Notes: generated from the letters alone by a model not told the origin. A stretch of DNA of 64,000 nucleotides from Physcia stellaris (GCA_018902385.1 JABSSW010000043.1:186001-250000), one strand, 5' to 3'. Shown: positions 46,601 through 61,062, counted from the first letter of the stretch. Translations and numbers: made by a program.

Positions 46601-49600
46601 AAATAATGTTCGAACACAACATTTTGTTTTTTTGTTTGTTCATTTGTTTGTGAATGAAAAACAATGTTAAATTTACGTTTCGTTTTCAAATTTCAACACA
46701 AAATAAATCAAAATTGTTTGTGAAAAAAAAATTTCGATTCGAAATAATGTTACGCATCATTTCATGACGACATACGAATTTTCGTCATAACAAATTCGCA
46801 AAATTTATCGCGTTTAACGTTTTTGTGATTGTTATGTACGTTGCGTATTTCGTCAATTTGTTTATCAATATTAAAATTGAATCGTTAATCTTTTCAATAT
46901 AAAAATTTTTAACAAAAAACATATTTGTAATAAAATTCATGATAATTGTATCAAATGATTGTTTTTCATTTGATAAAATTGTTATCATATCGTCATAAAA
47001 TTTATGTCGATAAATTCGCATTCGTTGACAATTTGAACAAATGCGTACATAATTTGTTATTTTTTTAATCATGTCAAATCAAAAATATTTGCGTCGTATA
47101 ACATTTTCGATTTTTGCGCGCGCAAAATGTTCAACATTTGAATCGTCATGATTCATACGAAAAATTTTTTGTTTTGTAACGAAATTTTCAAACATATAGA
47201 TTGCGAAATCACGACGAAACAATTCATTTTTTTCAACATTTCATTTCGAAAATTCGTTTTGTTTGTTTGCGTATTTTTGACGTCATTGTTTTTCAACAAC
47301 AAAAACGTTTTTTTGTTGTAATTTGAATAGTCACGTAATTATTAATTTTCGCAATTTCAAATAAAATTTTTTCGATTTTATAATTTGATAAATTAAAAAT
47401 CGAAATGCGATAATGTTTAAAATTTTGCAAACACATTTATCGAAAATTTTTTCATTCGAAACAATATTTCGAATATTTGTCGTAACAATGTTACGCAATC
47501 GCGTTGTCGATGTTGCAAATTTAATTGAAACAAACACACGTTGATCGTTTTGCAAATCAAATTGATAATTTTGATTGCGAAATTTGTTTCGCAAAATAAA
47601 CAAAAAATTATCGTTATTTTTGTCGTTATCGTTCGATTTTATAAAATCAAATTTTTTCGACGACGCGTTCGCAAAATTCAATTTATTTTTGCGATATTTT
47701 ATATTGAAATCAAACGCAATTAATTTTTCAACTCAACAAATTTGTTTCGCATTGAATTTTTTGATTATCATAAAATATCGAAAATTGTTGTGATTAAAAA
47801 TAACGCGAATAAAATGTTTGTTATTTTGCAAATAATGTTTTCAATTTTTGAAATCAAACATTATCGCATACAGTTTTTTGTCATGCGTATTTCAATTAAT
47901 TTTTGTTTTTTTGAATTTGTAATTGAAAAACGCAATGAAATGTCATTGATCGTTTTTGTTTTTTTGATTGAACACATCATTTGTTTCGCGATCAAAAACA
48001 TCAATTTTCATGCGTAATTTCGTTTTTCAATCATAGTGCGTAAAAATAAAAACAATCGTGAATTTAATTTTGAATTCGTTGAACGCAATTTTAATTTTTT
48101 TTGTCATAACAAATGAAAAACGATTTTTTTTTTTTTTCGCATCACGCGTCAAATTCGTAAATGATATTACGATTTGCGAAAATTTCTTAACAAAACGTTT
48201 ATAAAATTCAACAAAATTTAAAAAAATCATGATATTTTTCGCATTTTCGAATTCAAATCAATCGACGATTGCGTTTATACGCGAACGTTTTATTTGAATA
48301 TCATTGCGTTCAATAACGAAATTTAAAAAATTGATTTTTTTTTTGTTGAATTCGCATTTTTTCAGTTTGACATACAAACGATAACGTAACAACGTTTTAA
48401 ACATCAAACGAACATGTTTTCAATGTTGTTGTTCATTTTCAAAATAAATCAACACATCATTCAAATACATCACGCAAAAAACGTCAATGTATGATTTCAA
48501 TGTTTCATTAACATAAAATTGAAAAATAACAAAAACGTTAGCAAAATCGAAAAACATAATTTGATATTCATATTGCTCATAACGAATACGAAAAACAATT
48601 TTTCATTCATTTTTTTGACGAATACGAATTTTATGATACGCATTTCGAATGTTTATTTTGATGAAATGTTTAACATTCGCGAAACGTTTTAGCGTTTCAA
48701 ACAACAACGACAATGAATAATTGTTTTTGATCGTGATTTCATTGAATTTTCGATAATTCATATATAAACGCAAATTGTCATTTGATTTTTTGACAAACAA
48801 CACAAATGTTTTCGCAAATGCGTTGAAAAAACGAATTCATTTTTTCGTCAATGCATTCTCGAAATAGTTGCGTATAACAATAAATTCGTCGTGTGATATA
48901 TTGTATATAAATTCAAAACGCGATTTTTTGTTTGATTGCAAATCAATAACATGTTCAATTTGATCATGCGTATTCAAATTGTTCGACAACGTTTTGAAAA
49001 ATATTTCGATTATTTTTTTAATAACATCAAAAATATAATCGTTATAATTTATTTGTAACGCATTACAACGAACAACATTTCGTTTTCGATATTGATAATT
49101 TTGTGTTAAAAAAAACATTTGATATGACATTGCGACATAAACACGATCGCGATTCGCAATGACAATCATAATTAAATCAACGAATTTTTTCGCAAAACAA
49201 AAATTGATTGAAATTTGTTTGAATTTTTTATAATCATCATCACGATATAATCAGCGACGATCATGTCAACGAATGTCAAAATCGACAACATTCAATCATG
49301 AATATTCAAAAATCATGTCGTATTTACGCATGTTAATCGCTCAAAAATTAACATTTTGTTTTTTTACATGTTTTTCGTTATTTCGTGTCATGATATGCAC
49401 GTTTTCATGATGTTCATACATTTGAATCACACGATCGTCAACAGTTTTTACATGTTGTTTAACAATTTTTTTGAATTCAGACAATTGCATTTGTTTGACA
49501 AAAATTTGTGATATAAAATTCGTTTCGACATCAAAATCAATCAAACAAATAATTGTTGTATTGTTTGTTTGCGTAACAAATGTTTTGATTGATAACGTGA

Positions 49601-51362
49601 TTATCAAAACACGAAATTTGTTTCGTTTCAAATTTATTTTCAATGTTTCAGCGATAAATATCAAATTCGTTTTTTTTTCGATGATTGATTTTGATTTTGA
49701 TTGCGTTTTTTTTTGAATTTGCGCATATTTTTCACACGCAAAATTATTTGTTATGTGATTCGATTTGTCACATGCGTAACACGTACGTTCGTCGAATTTT
49801 GAAAATACGAAATTTTGATTTTGATTTCGATTTTCATTTTTTTTTTTCATTTTGTTGATTCTGTTGCGATTTCGAAAATTGATTTTGATTGTTCTTTTGA
49901 ACGTTGTCAAATTCAGCAAATTTGTTACGCGAAATTTTTTTGTTTTTATTTCTGTCATCGTCATTGTCATTTTTTTGATTTTTTTGATTATTTTCACTAT
50001 TTTGTTTTGTTTTCGTAACATTGTTCGACGATTTATTTAAAATATTATCGTCGACAAGCAATTGTTTCGCAATCAACAAATTGACGATTAATTTGAAATA
50101 AGAATCGATTTCATGATTTCGCATTTTTACACATTTGATGCGAATGAAAACATGAATTTTGATCAGCAATTTTTTTTGTCGTTTCTCGTTCGAGACGTGA
50201 CGTTTCAATTTGTTTCACAATTTAATTAAATATTGATTGAACGCAACAATGTTTTGTCGAAACAATTGCTTGACATTTTCAATGACAATAATCGTGTTTA
50301 TAACACAAATCATCGAATTGCTAAACAACGTCAACAAATAATTTTTATATTGTTTTCATGTTTGTTTTTCAAATTGAACATCAGCATAATTACGTCATTG
50401 ATTTTTTTTTGTCGTTATCAAAAACGACGTCGATCAATTTGTTTTCATTTTTTTTGTTTGAAAATTAACAAAATCGAAAACGATATATTTTTCGCAATCA
50501 CGCAATCAGCTTTTCAAATTGTTTCAATTTTCACATTTTTGCGTGTTTGAGATTTTGAATCGTGCGATTCGTTTTTTGATATGCGAAAACGAATTTTTAT
50601 ATTGATTATCGTTGTTGCGACGACGACGACGATTTCGATCACGTTTCGTTTTCGTTTTGATCAAAAATATTTTAAAATCATTGAATTTTGATTCAATTTT
50701 CAACATTTTGATACGCATTTTCATTTGTTTAAAAATTACGTTTGCGTCGACAACAACAAACACAACGACATCGCTATTTGACGACAACGAAACAAAATTG
50801 TTTTTTCGTTGTGTTTCATTCTGATTAAAATGCGTAACAAATGTTGAATTGAAAAATTGATCAACATTTGAAATCAAAAATTCGAAAATTGAAATGTGTT
50901 TAATTGAAACGTCGACATCATCAAAATCGACAAAATCATTGTTTTCATCAAAATTTTCGAATTGAATATCATCAAACAGCTCAATAATTCGATCGATAAA
51001 AAAAAAAAACATAAAAAAATTGTTTGATGAAATGATGTTTGATTGTGATGCAATCGATACGATCGCACGATCACGAATTTGCGAACGAATTTCGCGACGA
51101 CGAGACGCATTTGCTGAACTGAACATTTTTAATTGAACAGTTTTTGATGTAAAGCAATTAAAATTGTAAAAATGTAAACATTGCGTGACTAGAATATGCG
51201 AATAATAATGTGAATTGCTATGATAAATGTTAGACATATAATAAAACTAATTGCTAAAAAAAACAAAAAAAAATTCGTGAAATTTCGAATATATAAGCAC
51301 GAAATGCGACAATTAAATTCGCAGCGTTTTAACGTTCGTTTGATCGATTTCGTTTCATTACA
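43679..51362 (-). mobile_element. Second Ty3/gypsy LTR retrotransposon fossil
   Basis: LTRs of about 167 bp at 43679-43845 and 51197-51362 (both TG..CA) bound about 7.7 kb. They share long identical runs such as aaattcgtgaaatttcgaat. The element reads on the minus strand. Gag-like sequence lies next to the right (5') LTR (about 50.5-51.2 kb). A zinc-knuckle/protease part is at about 49.3-50.0 kb, reverse transcriptase at about 48.6-48.8 kb (RLYMNYRKFNEITIKNNYSL), the RT/RNase H join at about 48.0-48.2 kb and the integrase zinc-binding region at about 46.8-47.1 kb (CSNCQRMRIYRHKF). A T-rich low-complexity stretch at about 44.9-45.4 kb lies between pol and the left LTR. It is broken, with many breaks. 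No matching 5-bp target duplication was found. Confidence 0.85.
44880..45400. repeat. T-rich low-complexity segment with internal duplication
   Basis: A run of TTTTCGTTTG-like units. A segment around 45118-45175 (cgcgcaacaaaattttgataaacaacg) recurs changed near 45330-45385. This is low-complexity sequence inside the second gypsy fossil, and the long open frames here are chance consequences of it. Confidence 0.5.
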
Positions 51363-53990
51363 AAAATCATCGCAAACAAAAATATCGAAATCATAATACG
51401 TTTAAACGATAACGAAAAAAAACAACAATTGAATCAATACGAAATCAAATATATCGTCAATGAAATCAACACGTACATAACGAAAAAAAACATACAAATC
51501 AAAAACATTCGCGCGATCAAAAAATTTTCGAATGATAATTTCGCGATACACGCGATAAACGCAAAAAAAACAAAAAAATTGCGAAACAACAATGCATGAA
51601 CGACAATGTTCGATAAAAAAACGAAAACGATTATTTCGATTTATGCGATCATAATCAACGATATAAAAATCAAAAAATTCGATTTAACAACGACAAAAAA
51701 TAAAAAAACGACGATGCGTAAAATCAAAAAAAAAACGAAAACGTGAAAAAATTAAAAAAAATGAAAATTTTGTATTTGTTTTGAAAAAACAAATTCACGA
51801 CAATGCAACAATATCATATTTTGATTATTGAAATTATTATTTCAAAAATGAATAATAACATGTTGAACAACAACATCATAATCGAAAAAAAATTGAAAAT
51901 TTGTTCAATGTTCAACAAAACATGCAAAATTATTTAATGTTATAAATGTCATTATCATGAACACAATACAATTCAATGCAAAAAAAAACGATACGATTAT
52001 TGCGCAAATGCGCATATTACAAAAAAAAATGTGCAAAAAATTACAAAATCAAATGTTGTGTATGCGAAAAAACACATAATTCATGAAAAAAAAAATGCAA
52101 AAAAAAACAAAAAAAAATCGAAAAAATCATATATTAACGCTCGATTACGTCAACGAAATTCGAAATTCAAAAACAACAATATATCGTTGTCAACAAAATG
52201 ATAACGATTTCGAAATCGATAAATACAATTCACGAAAATTCAAAAACGACAATCGTTGCGAAAAAATTCAATCAATTAAAAAAAATACAACGACGAAATA
52301 TCGAAAAATCACAAAAAAAAAAAATTTATTTAAACGAAATCAACAAACGCAAAAAAACGAATATACACGAATTTCACGTGAAAATAATTTTGTCGATCGA
52401 ATCAATAATATCATCGCAATTATTTTCAAATTCACAAAAATTTCGAAATAAAAAAAACGATAAATCGACGTTATCGATCAAAAACAAAAAAACATCAACG
52501 ATCAAAAAAAAATACGAAAAATTTGAAAAAGAAAAAAATTTTTCGATCACGATCATCAAAACATTTTTATTTGATATCACGAATCGAAACACGAAATTCA
52601 ATTCAATGAAAAAATGTTAAAAAACGACACATTATCGATATTACAATACAACGTCAATAATTCGAAAATTCAAATCATGATATCGTTGTTCGAAATTGAA
52701 AACATTGAAAAATTCGATATATTGATTATACAAAAATCATGAAAAAATTCATTTCAATTCACGACAAACAACAAATTTTCGCAACAATTCGAATTATTGT
52801 ATATGTTCGATGCAATCACGAAAATATGTATGTTCGTCAACAAAAAAATAACGAAAATCGAATATTTTGACACGTTTCACAACAAAAATTTGATTTCGTT
52901 AAAAATACAAATCGCGAACAACAAAATTATCAACATTCACAACATGTATAATTTATACAAAAACAACGAAAATTTCAACGCGATATTCAATTTTAAAAAC
53001 GCGTTGCAAAAAAATGTTAACGAAAAACACGTCGTCGTAAAAAATTTTAATTTGTATTATTTCAATTGAAAAAAATCACATGTGAAAACAAACGCGAACG
53101 TATACGAATTCATAATTACGATAAAAAAATATAAATTGAAAAAAATTATATCAATCGAATTAATTACATGAAATAAACACACGAACGAAAACACAATCGA
53201 TTTCACATACGCAACATCGTTGTTTCGAAACAATATGATCGAAATCGATATTGACGAAAATATGAATAATTATTCGAATCATCGTTCAATTAAAACGATA
53301 TTCAATTTGCGAACAAAAATCGTCGCGTCGAAAATTACAAAAATTTGAACGAAAACAAATATCGATATATTACGCGAAAAATTGCAAACGAAAATCACGA
53401 ATAATGAAACGTTCATTTTCAATAACGACACGCACAACAATCAAACAAAAAAAATCGACGATCAAATCAAAAAATTGATAAAAATTATTTAAACAATCAT
53501 CGAAACAATTATTTCGATCAACAAATCGAATGTTTACGCGAAATCAAAATTCATCGAAAAATGCAAACAAATATCGAAAACGATTAAATCGATCAAAAAA
53601 AAATATCAACGAAACAACAAAATCGATAATTTGTGAAAAAAATACAAAAAAATTAAAAATCGTTTGAATCACGTAATTTTCAAAATCATAAAAACACAAT
53701 ATAAAAAAAAATCGACGAACAATGTGATACATCAAACAACATATAAAAAACATACAAATGAACAAAAAATCGAATTTCAAAAAAAAAATTTTTATCGATT
53801 TTACACGATCATTCATTCATGTTATTCGAAATTGATTCAATCAAAAAAACATTTATATTGTTGAAAAAAAAATTTTTTTCGTCGTTTGTTAAACAAACAT
53901 GAACAATGATTGCATGAATTACGTGTAATTTTTAAAATACAAACAAATCGAAAATTTTGATGTGTGCGATGTCAAGACATTAAATTCAAT
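51363..53990 (+). mobile_element. LINE (Tad1/I-type) fragment, 5' interrupted and lacking RT
   Basis: Plus-strand non-LTR retrotransposon remnant. The first bases after the gypsy LTR already read as ORF1 interior (IKYIVNEINTYITKKNIQIK, IRAIKKFSNDNFAIHAINAK; about 51.37-51.60 kb), like fungal Tad1 ORF1. A possible zinc-knuckle stretch (KCCVCEKTH) lies near 52.05 kb. The apurinic-type endonuclease begins at about 52.64 kb (LQYNVNNSKIQIMISLF, EKFDILIIQ) and continues to about 53.07 kb (KICMFVNKKI, HNMYNLY). A basic linker reaches about 53.9 kb. No reverse transcriptase follows, so the copy is cut at its 3' side too. In-frame stops are frequent. Hypermutation is extreme: in 53101-53400 I counted about 45 C, none followed by C or T. 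Confidence 0.75.
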
Positions 53991-54956
53991 AAAAATGCAT
54001 TAGTTTTTTTTTTCGTCAAATTATATTAATTGAATTTTTGATTACTTTTTTGCGAAAATTGTATTTTTCAACATTTTTTCACAACATTCGTTTGTGTCTT
54101 TTGTTTAAAACAATTATTTTGATCAGTTTGAAATTTTCGTGCAAATTTTTTCAACGATGCAAATTTTGATGTTTGAAATTTTTTCAAAACGATGAATTTT
54201 GAAATTTTTTCAACGATGCGTGATTTGAAATTTTCGAACGAATTTTTTCAACGTGACAAATTTTCGATTTATTGAAAAACGTGAATGATTGTCATTGTTG
54301 TCGACAGACTTTTTCAACGAAATGACTTTTGAAACTTTTTCAACGATACATTGTTTGAAATTTTCGAACAAGTTTTTTCAACGCAGTAAATTTTGAATCA
54401 GATCACACATCGATGCGAAAAATGCAAATTCGAACGAATCGAAATTCGATAATTTATTGATTTCAAATATGACGTAAAGTCGATTTGTAAAACGCGCGAT
54501 CGAACATTTGAAAAATTGCGACGTTCTGAATATGCATTTTCATGAAATGAAACATCGATGTTGATATTGATATTTAGAATTGAATAAACGATATATCATG
54601 AAACAAATATTTTTCGTCTGAATATTGTCGTTGAGACGAAAATGTTATCGCAACACATTGACGATTCGTGTTGTGATTCATTGATTTCACAAATGTTTCA
54701 AATTTTTTATTTCATATTGCGATTTCGTTGACGCAATATCTATGTGATTTGACTGTAAAAAATTCAGAAAATATGTCAACGAAATGAAAAAAATGAAAAA
54801 TGATCGAAAAATCGATAAGAAAAATAATGCATCGAATGCGCGACAGATTTTTGCGAACATACATCGATGCAAAGAATGCAAATTCGAACTTTTCGATTTT
54901 GATTAAGATTTGTCAGAGAATCAGATCGATTAATATGCGAAAAGATTCGATATTTT
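53991..54956. repeat. AT-rich flank with TTTTTTCAACG-type tandem repeats
   Basis: Between about 54139 and 54380 the motif TTTTTCAACG or a close variant occurs about seven times, often as gaaattttttcaacgatgc. Similar TTTTTTCAA runs occur on the other side of the third LTR element at about 61450-61690. A unit near 54400 (catcgatgcgaaaaatgcaa) recurs near 54860. No gene is recognised. Confidence 0.55.
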
Positions 54957-57900
54957 TGTAAGAGACATTGCATCAGAGATGTATAGCAGAAGATCGTATT
55001 ATTTCTAGACTAATAATTGCTGAACTAATTGTCTTGCAAATCTCGCAATATATATTCGTTTTGTTTGTTCAATTGTACGAGTCTTTGAGTTTTTGCGCAT
55101 GAATATCTAGTCGATATGCGATATGAATGTCGAGTGACTAATATGATGAAACTGATCGTCTCGTGAATTGATGTTTCGAATCTGCTTGATTTGAATTCTT
55201 GGCAATCGAAATTCGGCTCGCACTTTCTGCAAATTTTGAATTTTGAATTTTTTACACGCGTTCTCTTCTAAGCATCGAAGTTTCTTGAAATAACAATATC
55301 ATCTGATTTGAGTCATTGTTGAAACTATAAGCATGTTTCATATGTTGAATTCATATGCTGCATTCATGAACTGTATTCATGAACTATATTTATGAAACTT
55401 GAAGAATCGCTGTGATCGCGATCTTCGCATCAAATATTTTACGATTTGAAAAATCACTGTGATCGTGATCTTCGCATCTGCTATCATTCTATTCGATTCA
55501 TATCAGTTTGCATTAAAAATCTGAAAATCATCTTCGTGAATGATTCAGAAAAAGCATGATTTGGTGACTTCATTGTTTGCTGCTTTCAGAATCGAGAGTT
55601 TGATTTCGTACAATTCACAGCTCTCGATCTGATGACGTAACAGTTGATTGAGTGACAGAAAAATCGAATTCGAGTTCTTCTTTATCTTTTATTCTTTCTA
55701 CTTTCTATATCGGAATCGATGAGTTGCTCGAAGAAAGATGATTAAGCGCGAGAAACGTCGAATAAACGCGATCGCATTCGATATATCAAACTTCGAAAAT
55801 CTTCTCGATTTTTTATCTTTTCATCACATTCACATTCACAATACTCAACGCTCAATTAAATCGAACAGCAATCTTTGAAAATGTTTTTGACACGATTCAA
55901 CTCTTCATGCGTCGTAAATTCTAGACAATAAACAGCACAAAGTTCGTGACATGAAATCGTGATGCGAAACTATTGAGTCAATTATTTTGTCAATGAATTG
56001 TATTTACAGAACACATTCAACTTTGAACGCGTCATGATACTTAATGTCAAATTCTTTAAATCTAGTATCGTCAAAAAGATTGTGTCATGCTATTGATCTT
56101 CAGATACGTTCTCGCTATATGGTCTGATCATGACCTGATCACTTATTCTTGACTGTAGAACGTCTGACATGACTTTTCGAGTCAATTGTTTCGTCGAATG
56201 AATTATACTTGTGAAACGCGCTCAGCATCGAACGCGCTATGATACTGATTTGCTCTCGAATCGATTGTATCGTCAAAAAGACTGTACTGTCGTGCTGTTG
56301 ACTTTCAATCACGTTTCTGCTGTACGACTTGTTCGAGACTTGATCATATTTGTGATTGTTTCTTTGTCAATATCGATGTTTTGTAATTGATGCAAAGATT
56401 CTAAATGTCTGTTTCTAGCGAAGCTCTCTTTTTTCTTTTAGTCATAATTTTGTCATGAAACAAAACGACGTCTTTCGTTCTTGATGTTCTGTTTCTTTCC
56501 GTTTGACTATATCGAGTCATGATGTCATATTGCAAAATCTCGACAAAATCTCGAATTATGATATTCTCGTTAAATTATACATGATTTATCATATGACAAT
56601 CAATTGTTCTAGACTTTTGTCGTTGTTCTGTGCATGATGAGAGAAGTCATGAAACTGTGCTGTGCGCGAAATCTTTTGCGATCATCATTTTTTGAATGCA
56701 CAATACATATTTTATTCTCTGATAATTTGCTATGAGATTCATATAAAATTAGCTTATTTCAATGCTTTTTGAACTGAAACGATTGTTTATCGTGTGATTT
56801 ATGACGAAATGTTTGCTCGCAGATTTTCGATTCATGCTCGCATGTTTAAATTCTGTCAAGATGTTTTGCAGCGACACTATATCTTGCAGTCTATGACTTT
56901 ACGCACATGTTAAAATATGACGAAATGTTTGCGCATGTTCGTGACATATTTATTCTTATTTACATGCTCAAATTCTGACGAGATGTTTGCGATGATCATA
57001 TATTTCGCAAATTTCGATCGTGCTTGCATGCTCGTGACTTGAATTCTCGTATGTTTCAATCCGGACGAGATGTTTTGACAATTGATCTATATCTCGCTTT
57101 CGGTTTATTATTACATTGAATATAAAAAAATACTCGAGTTCTGACGAAATGTCTTGACAAACGATTTATATCTCGCAGTTTTCGACTTCTGTCACATGCT
57201 CAAATTTTGAATCGTATTTGCATGCTAGAACTGTGCTCGATGTTCAGTAGATCATTTCGTTTGCTTGATTAGATCACATATGTTCTGAGATGCTCTCATC
57301 AAAGTGCTCGATCAAAAGTTGTCTTTATTGATGACGTCTTCTCTATAATTTTATTTGATCTATAAAAACTATGTTTTCACTTCTTAAGACTTGATGACAC
57401 GTAAAGCAATTGCATGCTAAATTTTCAATTTCGTTCTGTTGTCAATGCGAGCGTGATTATATCAGAAGTAGCTAATTTCTGTTTCACAACTACACACGAG
57501 ACTTGCGACAATGAACGAATCAAATCATCTATGTATGAGTTTGAAAGTCGTCGTCATTGCTCAACAATGAACGAATTCAAACATCGAGAATCGTCGTCAT
57601 TGCTTACTTTACTTTCAAATTCTTGATATGTTTTTGCTCAATCACTCATTGATCAGACTCGAGAATTCGCGCATTATCAGTATTACTATACTCATCGATG
57701 ATCACGTTTGATGCACAATCGAAAGCGTCAAAAGATCATTCGAAAAATTGTTTTTTTCACTTTCGTCAATGCATATATTATATCATGTCTTTGAATATGC
57801 TTCGCGCAGTCATCGCATCGATAAATTGAAAAATTGTTGCATTATTCAGCATAAAATTTTTCATTCGTCGATGATCACAATTGACGCATCGAGAATCTCG

Positions 57901-60900
57901 AAAGAAACGAAATTCTCTATTGAACTATAATTTCGTTGATAGAAATTTCCTGTGTGAGCTATAATTTCTAACGAAGATTATTCGAAAAATACATAATCTT
58001 TCTGTTGATTTGACTTGAAATTCATTCGAACACGAGATATTTGCTTCGACTGTTAGAAGTTTTCCGAAGAATCTATGATTTCATTATGACTTGACTTTCA
58101 CATTTGGCAAATTCGAACTGATCGATCTGTTTACAAAAATCGTCGCAAAACGTCAGACTGACGATTGTTCTGAAATTTCGATGATATTATTGTGATCGAA
58201 CGTTGTTTATGACTTATTGCGTTGTCGAGATCATACTACTATATTCGAAGCGTCGATCTTCACATGAGCAAATCTAGTCGAATTGAATTATTGCAAAATA
58301 AATGTTTTCGAGAATATTTCAAGAGCGCGTTTCGTCGTCTTTGCTTTGACTTCTGTTATGAAACTTTATTGAATTCTTTAGCGTCGAAATCAAAAGATCA
58401 AATCTACTGAAATTTCTTGACGAACGTCGAACATTGCTTGTATAGCGATTCGTTATGCTGCATTCGCACACTCTTTGATTTCGAGAAGACGAAAAAGTAT
58501 CTTTTGTTTCTGCGTCTGCACATTCTAAAAGAAGACGACTTGAACAGTCTGTACTATGATTCGTGAAATATGTGATCTTGATTCGAATACACTATAACAT
58601 ATAGATTTAGACGTTCCGCCAGAGACCCATTGTGCAAACGAATCAGCGAAACAAGAAATAGAACGATGTACTCAACGATTTATAGTCTGCTTTAACGCTC
58701 ATTACGTTTGTACTCGATTTCAGACGAGTTCTGCTGCATATAGCACTCATGTGATCTTGTACAGATTGTGAATCTTCGTCGAGCGATGTATCTTGTTCTA
58801 ACGTCGACTGTGCTCGTCGCTTCGTATACGCGAAATCTGTTGAAGAGATTATGATCTATTCAAATTGCGACCTTCGTCGAGCTATAATAATCAAATAATC
58901 TCTATGAACGAAACGATAGAATTGACGCCTTCGTCGAGCGAGTGACAGAACTGAAAGATCTGATAAAGCTCTTTTCTAGACACTTATTCAAATAGCTCAA
59001 TATTATTAACTATCTTTCATTAAGTAGTAAATAAAACTATGAGATGATTTCTTGTTCGACTTCAAATCTTATTGCATGCTCGTGATTCATTGCGAGCTCG
59101 TCAGACATATCGCATGCTCTTTCTAGTCTGTTGCGTGCTCAATGAGTTGATTGTATGTTCGTCAAATTCATGAATCGATGACTCGCGAACTCTCTCGCTG
59201 ATTATTGCATATGTTCTCGATTTTCGATAGAGATAAACTGTCTATGCTTGCTGATCGAGATACGTCTCGTTCGAAGTCATGTTCTCGCTATGAAATACTC
59301 GTACGAATGCATAAAAGATTCTATTCTAGTTATAGATAGTAGAATCGACTGATTCTTTCGACTCAAAATGCTCGAAACGATTTATAGTGAAGAGATTCTG
59401 CATTATGAAATGTCAAAATCGATATATTCATCTTGATTTGACAGTTGCATCCAGAACAATTTCACGAAATGAAATAATTCAGATTAATTTCTAAATGCAT
59501 CTGCAGCTGTCTTCGTTCGAGAATGTCACTCGTACGAAACAAACGTCAATGATTTGAGTTGATTGCTGTTCAATGTCGCAACATCGTGACTAAAAATCTG
59601 AAACGAAACTGTTCGAATTCAATATAATCATTGCTTCTCGAACTGATTTCTGCTTCTGAAACGATTATGACTTCTATTCATATCACGAATTTTATTGCAA
59701 TTCGTCATGCGAAACTTCTTGCGACAATGCTTGATGATATCGTCAGCAGAGTTCGTCGCAAAAAGCTCGTCGCTGCTATGCTTTTTGCTCATTGTTTATT
59801 GTTTATAAAGACGTTCACTATACGATGTGAACTTGATCAAAGATGATCTATTGACTCAAAGCTGCATTTGATGCAATTCATGCTTGTTGCATTCGTAAAT
59901 TCTGCTGTTCTGATCATTGACGATATGATTATATCTTGATTGACTTTCTATTAGTCTTATCGCACATGAGTTTTCTATCGTCTTCTTGATTTTGAACTGC
60001 ATTGCATTCATACGAGACTCGATCGCGTGCTCTTATTGAAATCGTCATGTGATTTCTTGACGAAAACATTCTGCTATACTTTTGTTGAGATCGTCGTTCG
60101 ATCAACTATTGACGATGCTGTTCGTATTCTAGCTGTTGATGATTCGCAAAAGAAACAGAACGATCAAAGTCGTTGTTACTCAATGTTGAAATGTAGAAAA
60201 TTCATTTTGCATTGAAACTTCGACAAGCTGCGCGAGTTTTTTCAATCGTTTTGACGTTTTTGATTTGTCATTACTGCTATAGATAGACGAGATTTGAAAT
60301 GACGAACGTTTGTCGCTGAAAACGTCAATGAGATCGAATGATTGAAAACATCTATTGAGCTTGTCATATTATGAAAATAAATAATCTGCTCTTGAAATTC
60401 TGCTTTGAAATTTCTGTCTTGTAGCTCTTCAAGCTTGTGCTCGCTTTCTAGACTGAACAATACGTGATAGTATGACAGCACAATCAATCTGAATTGCGAT
60501 ACTTAGTTGTATGCTGTAAATTTTTCGATCTCGATCTGTCGTTCGTTCTTTTTTCTGATTTCTGAAGAACGAGTTTCTCGTTCAATTTGAATCTCGAGAA
60601 CGTAACACGCGTTCAGTCGTTAAAAACACTCAACTGCTTGACTGCTGACTATACACGAGTGATGCTAATCTGATGATTATTGTAGTTATTAGAATGTAAA
60701 AAACATTGCACCAGAGATGTATAACAGAAGATTGTATTATTTCTAGATTAATAACTGCTGAACTAATTGCTTTGCAAATCTCGCAATATATACTCGTTCT
60801 GTCTGTTCAATTGTACGAATCTCTGAGTCTTTGCGCATGAATATCTAGTCGATATGCGATATGAATGTCGAATGATTAATATAATGAAATTGATCGTCTC

Positions 60901-60994
60901 GTGAATTGATGTTTCGAATTTGTTTGATTTGAATTTTTGGCAGTCGGAATCCGGCTCGCATTTTCTGCAAATTTTGAACTTTGAGTTTTTTACA
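54957..60994. mobile_element. LTR element with 300-bp LTRs and no recognised pol (non-autonomous type)
   Basis: Direct repeats of 300 bp at 54957-55256 and 60695-60994 begin TGTAA and end TTACA. Each is followed or preceded by ATTTT (54952-54956 and 60995-60999), a perfect 5-bp target duplication. The 5.4 kb interior is clearly less AT-rich than its surroundings. It shows no reverse transcriptase, integrase or protease landmark in any frame I read. Scattered frames of 60-80 codons are not recognised. This fits a large non-autonomous LTR element (LARD-like), or a copy whose coding part is beyond recognition. The LTRs differ by roughly 30 positions, nearly all transitions. It looks like the youngest insertion in the AT-rich region. 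Confidence 0.85.
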
Positions 60995-61062
60995 ATTTTC
61001 AACATTATTCGTTCTTCTTGATCGAATTTTTGCTATGCGAAATCAAAATGTAATCTGATTGC

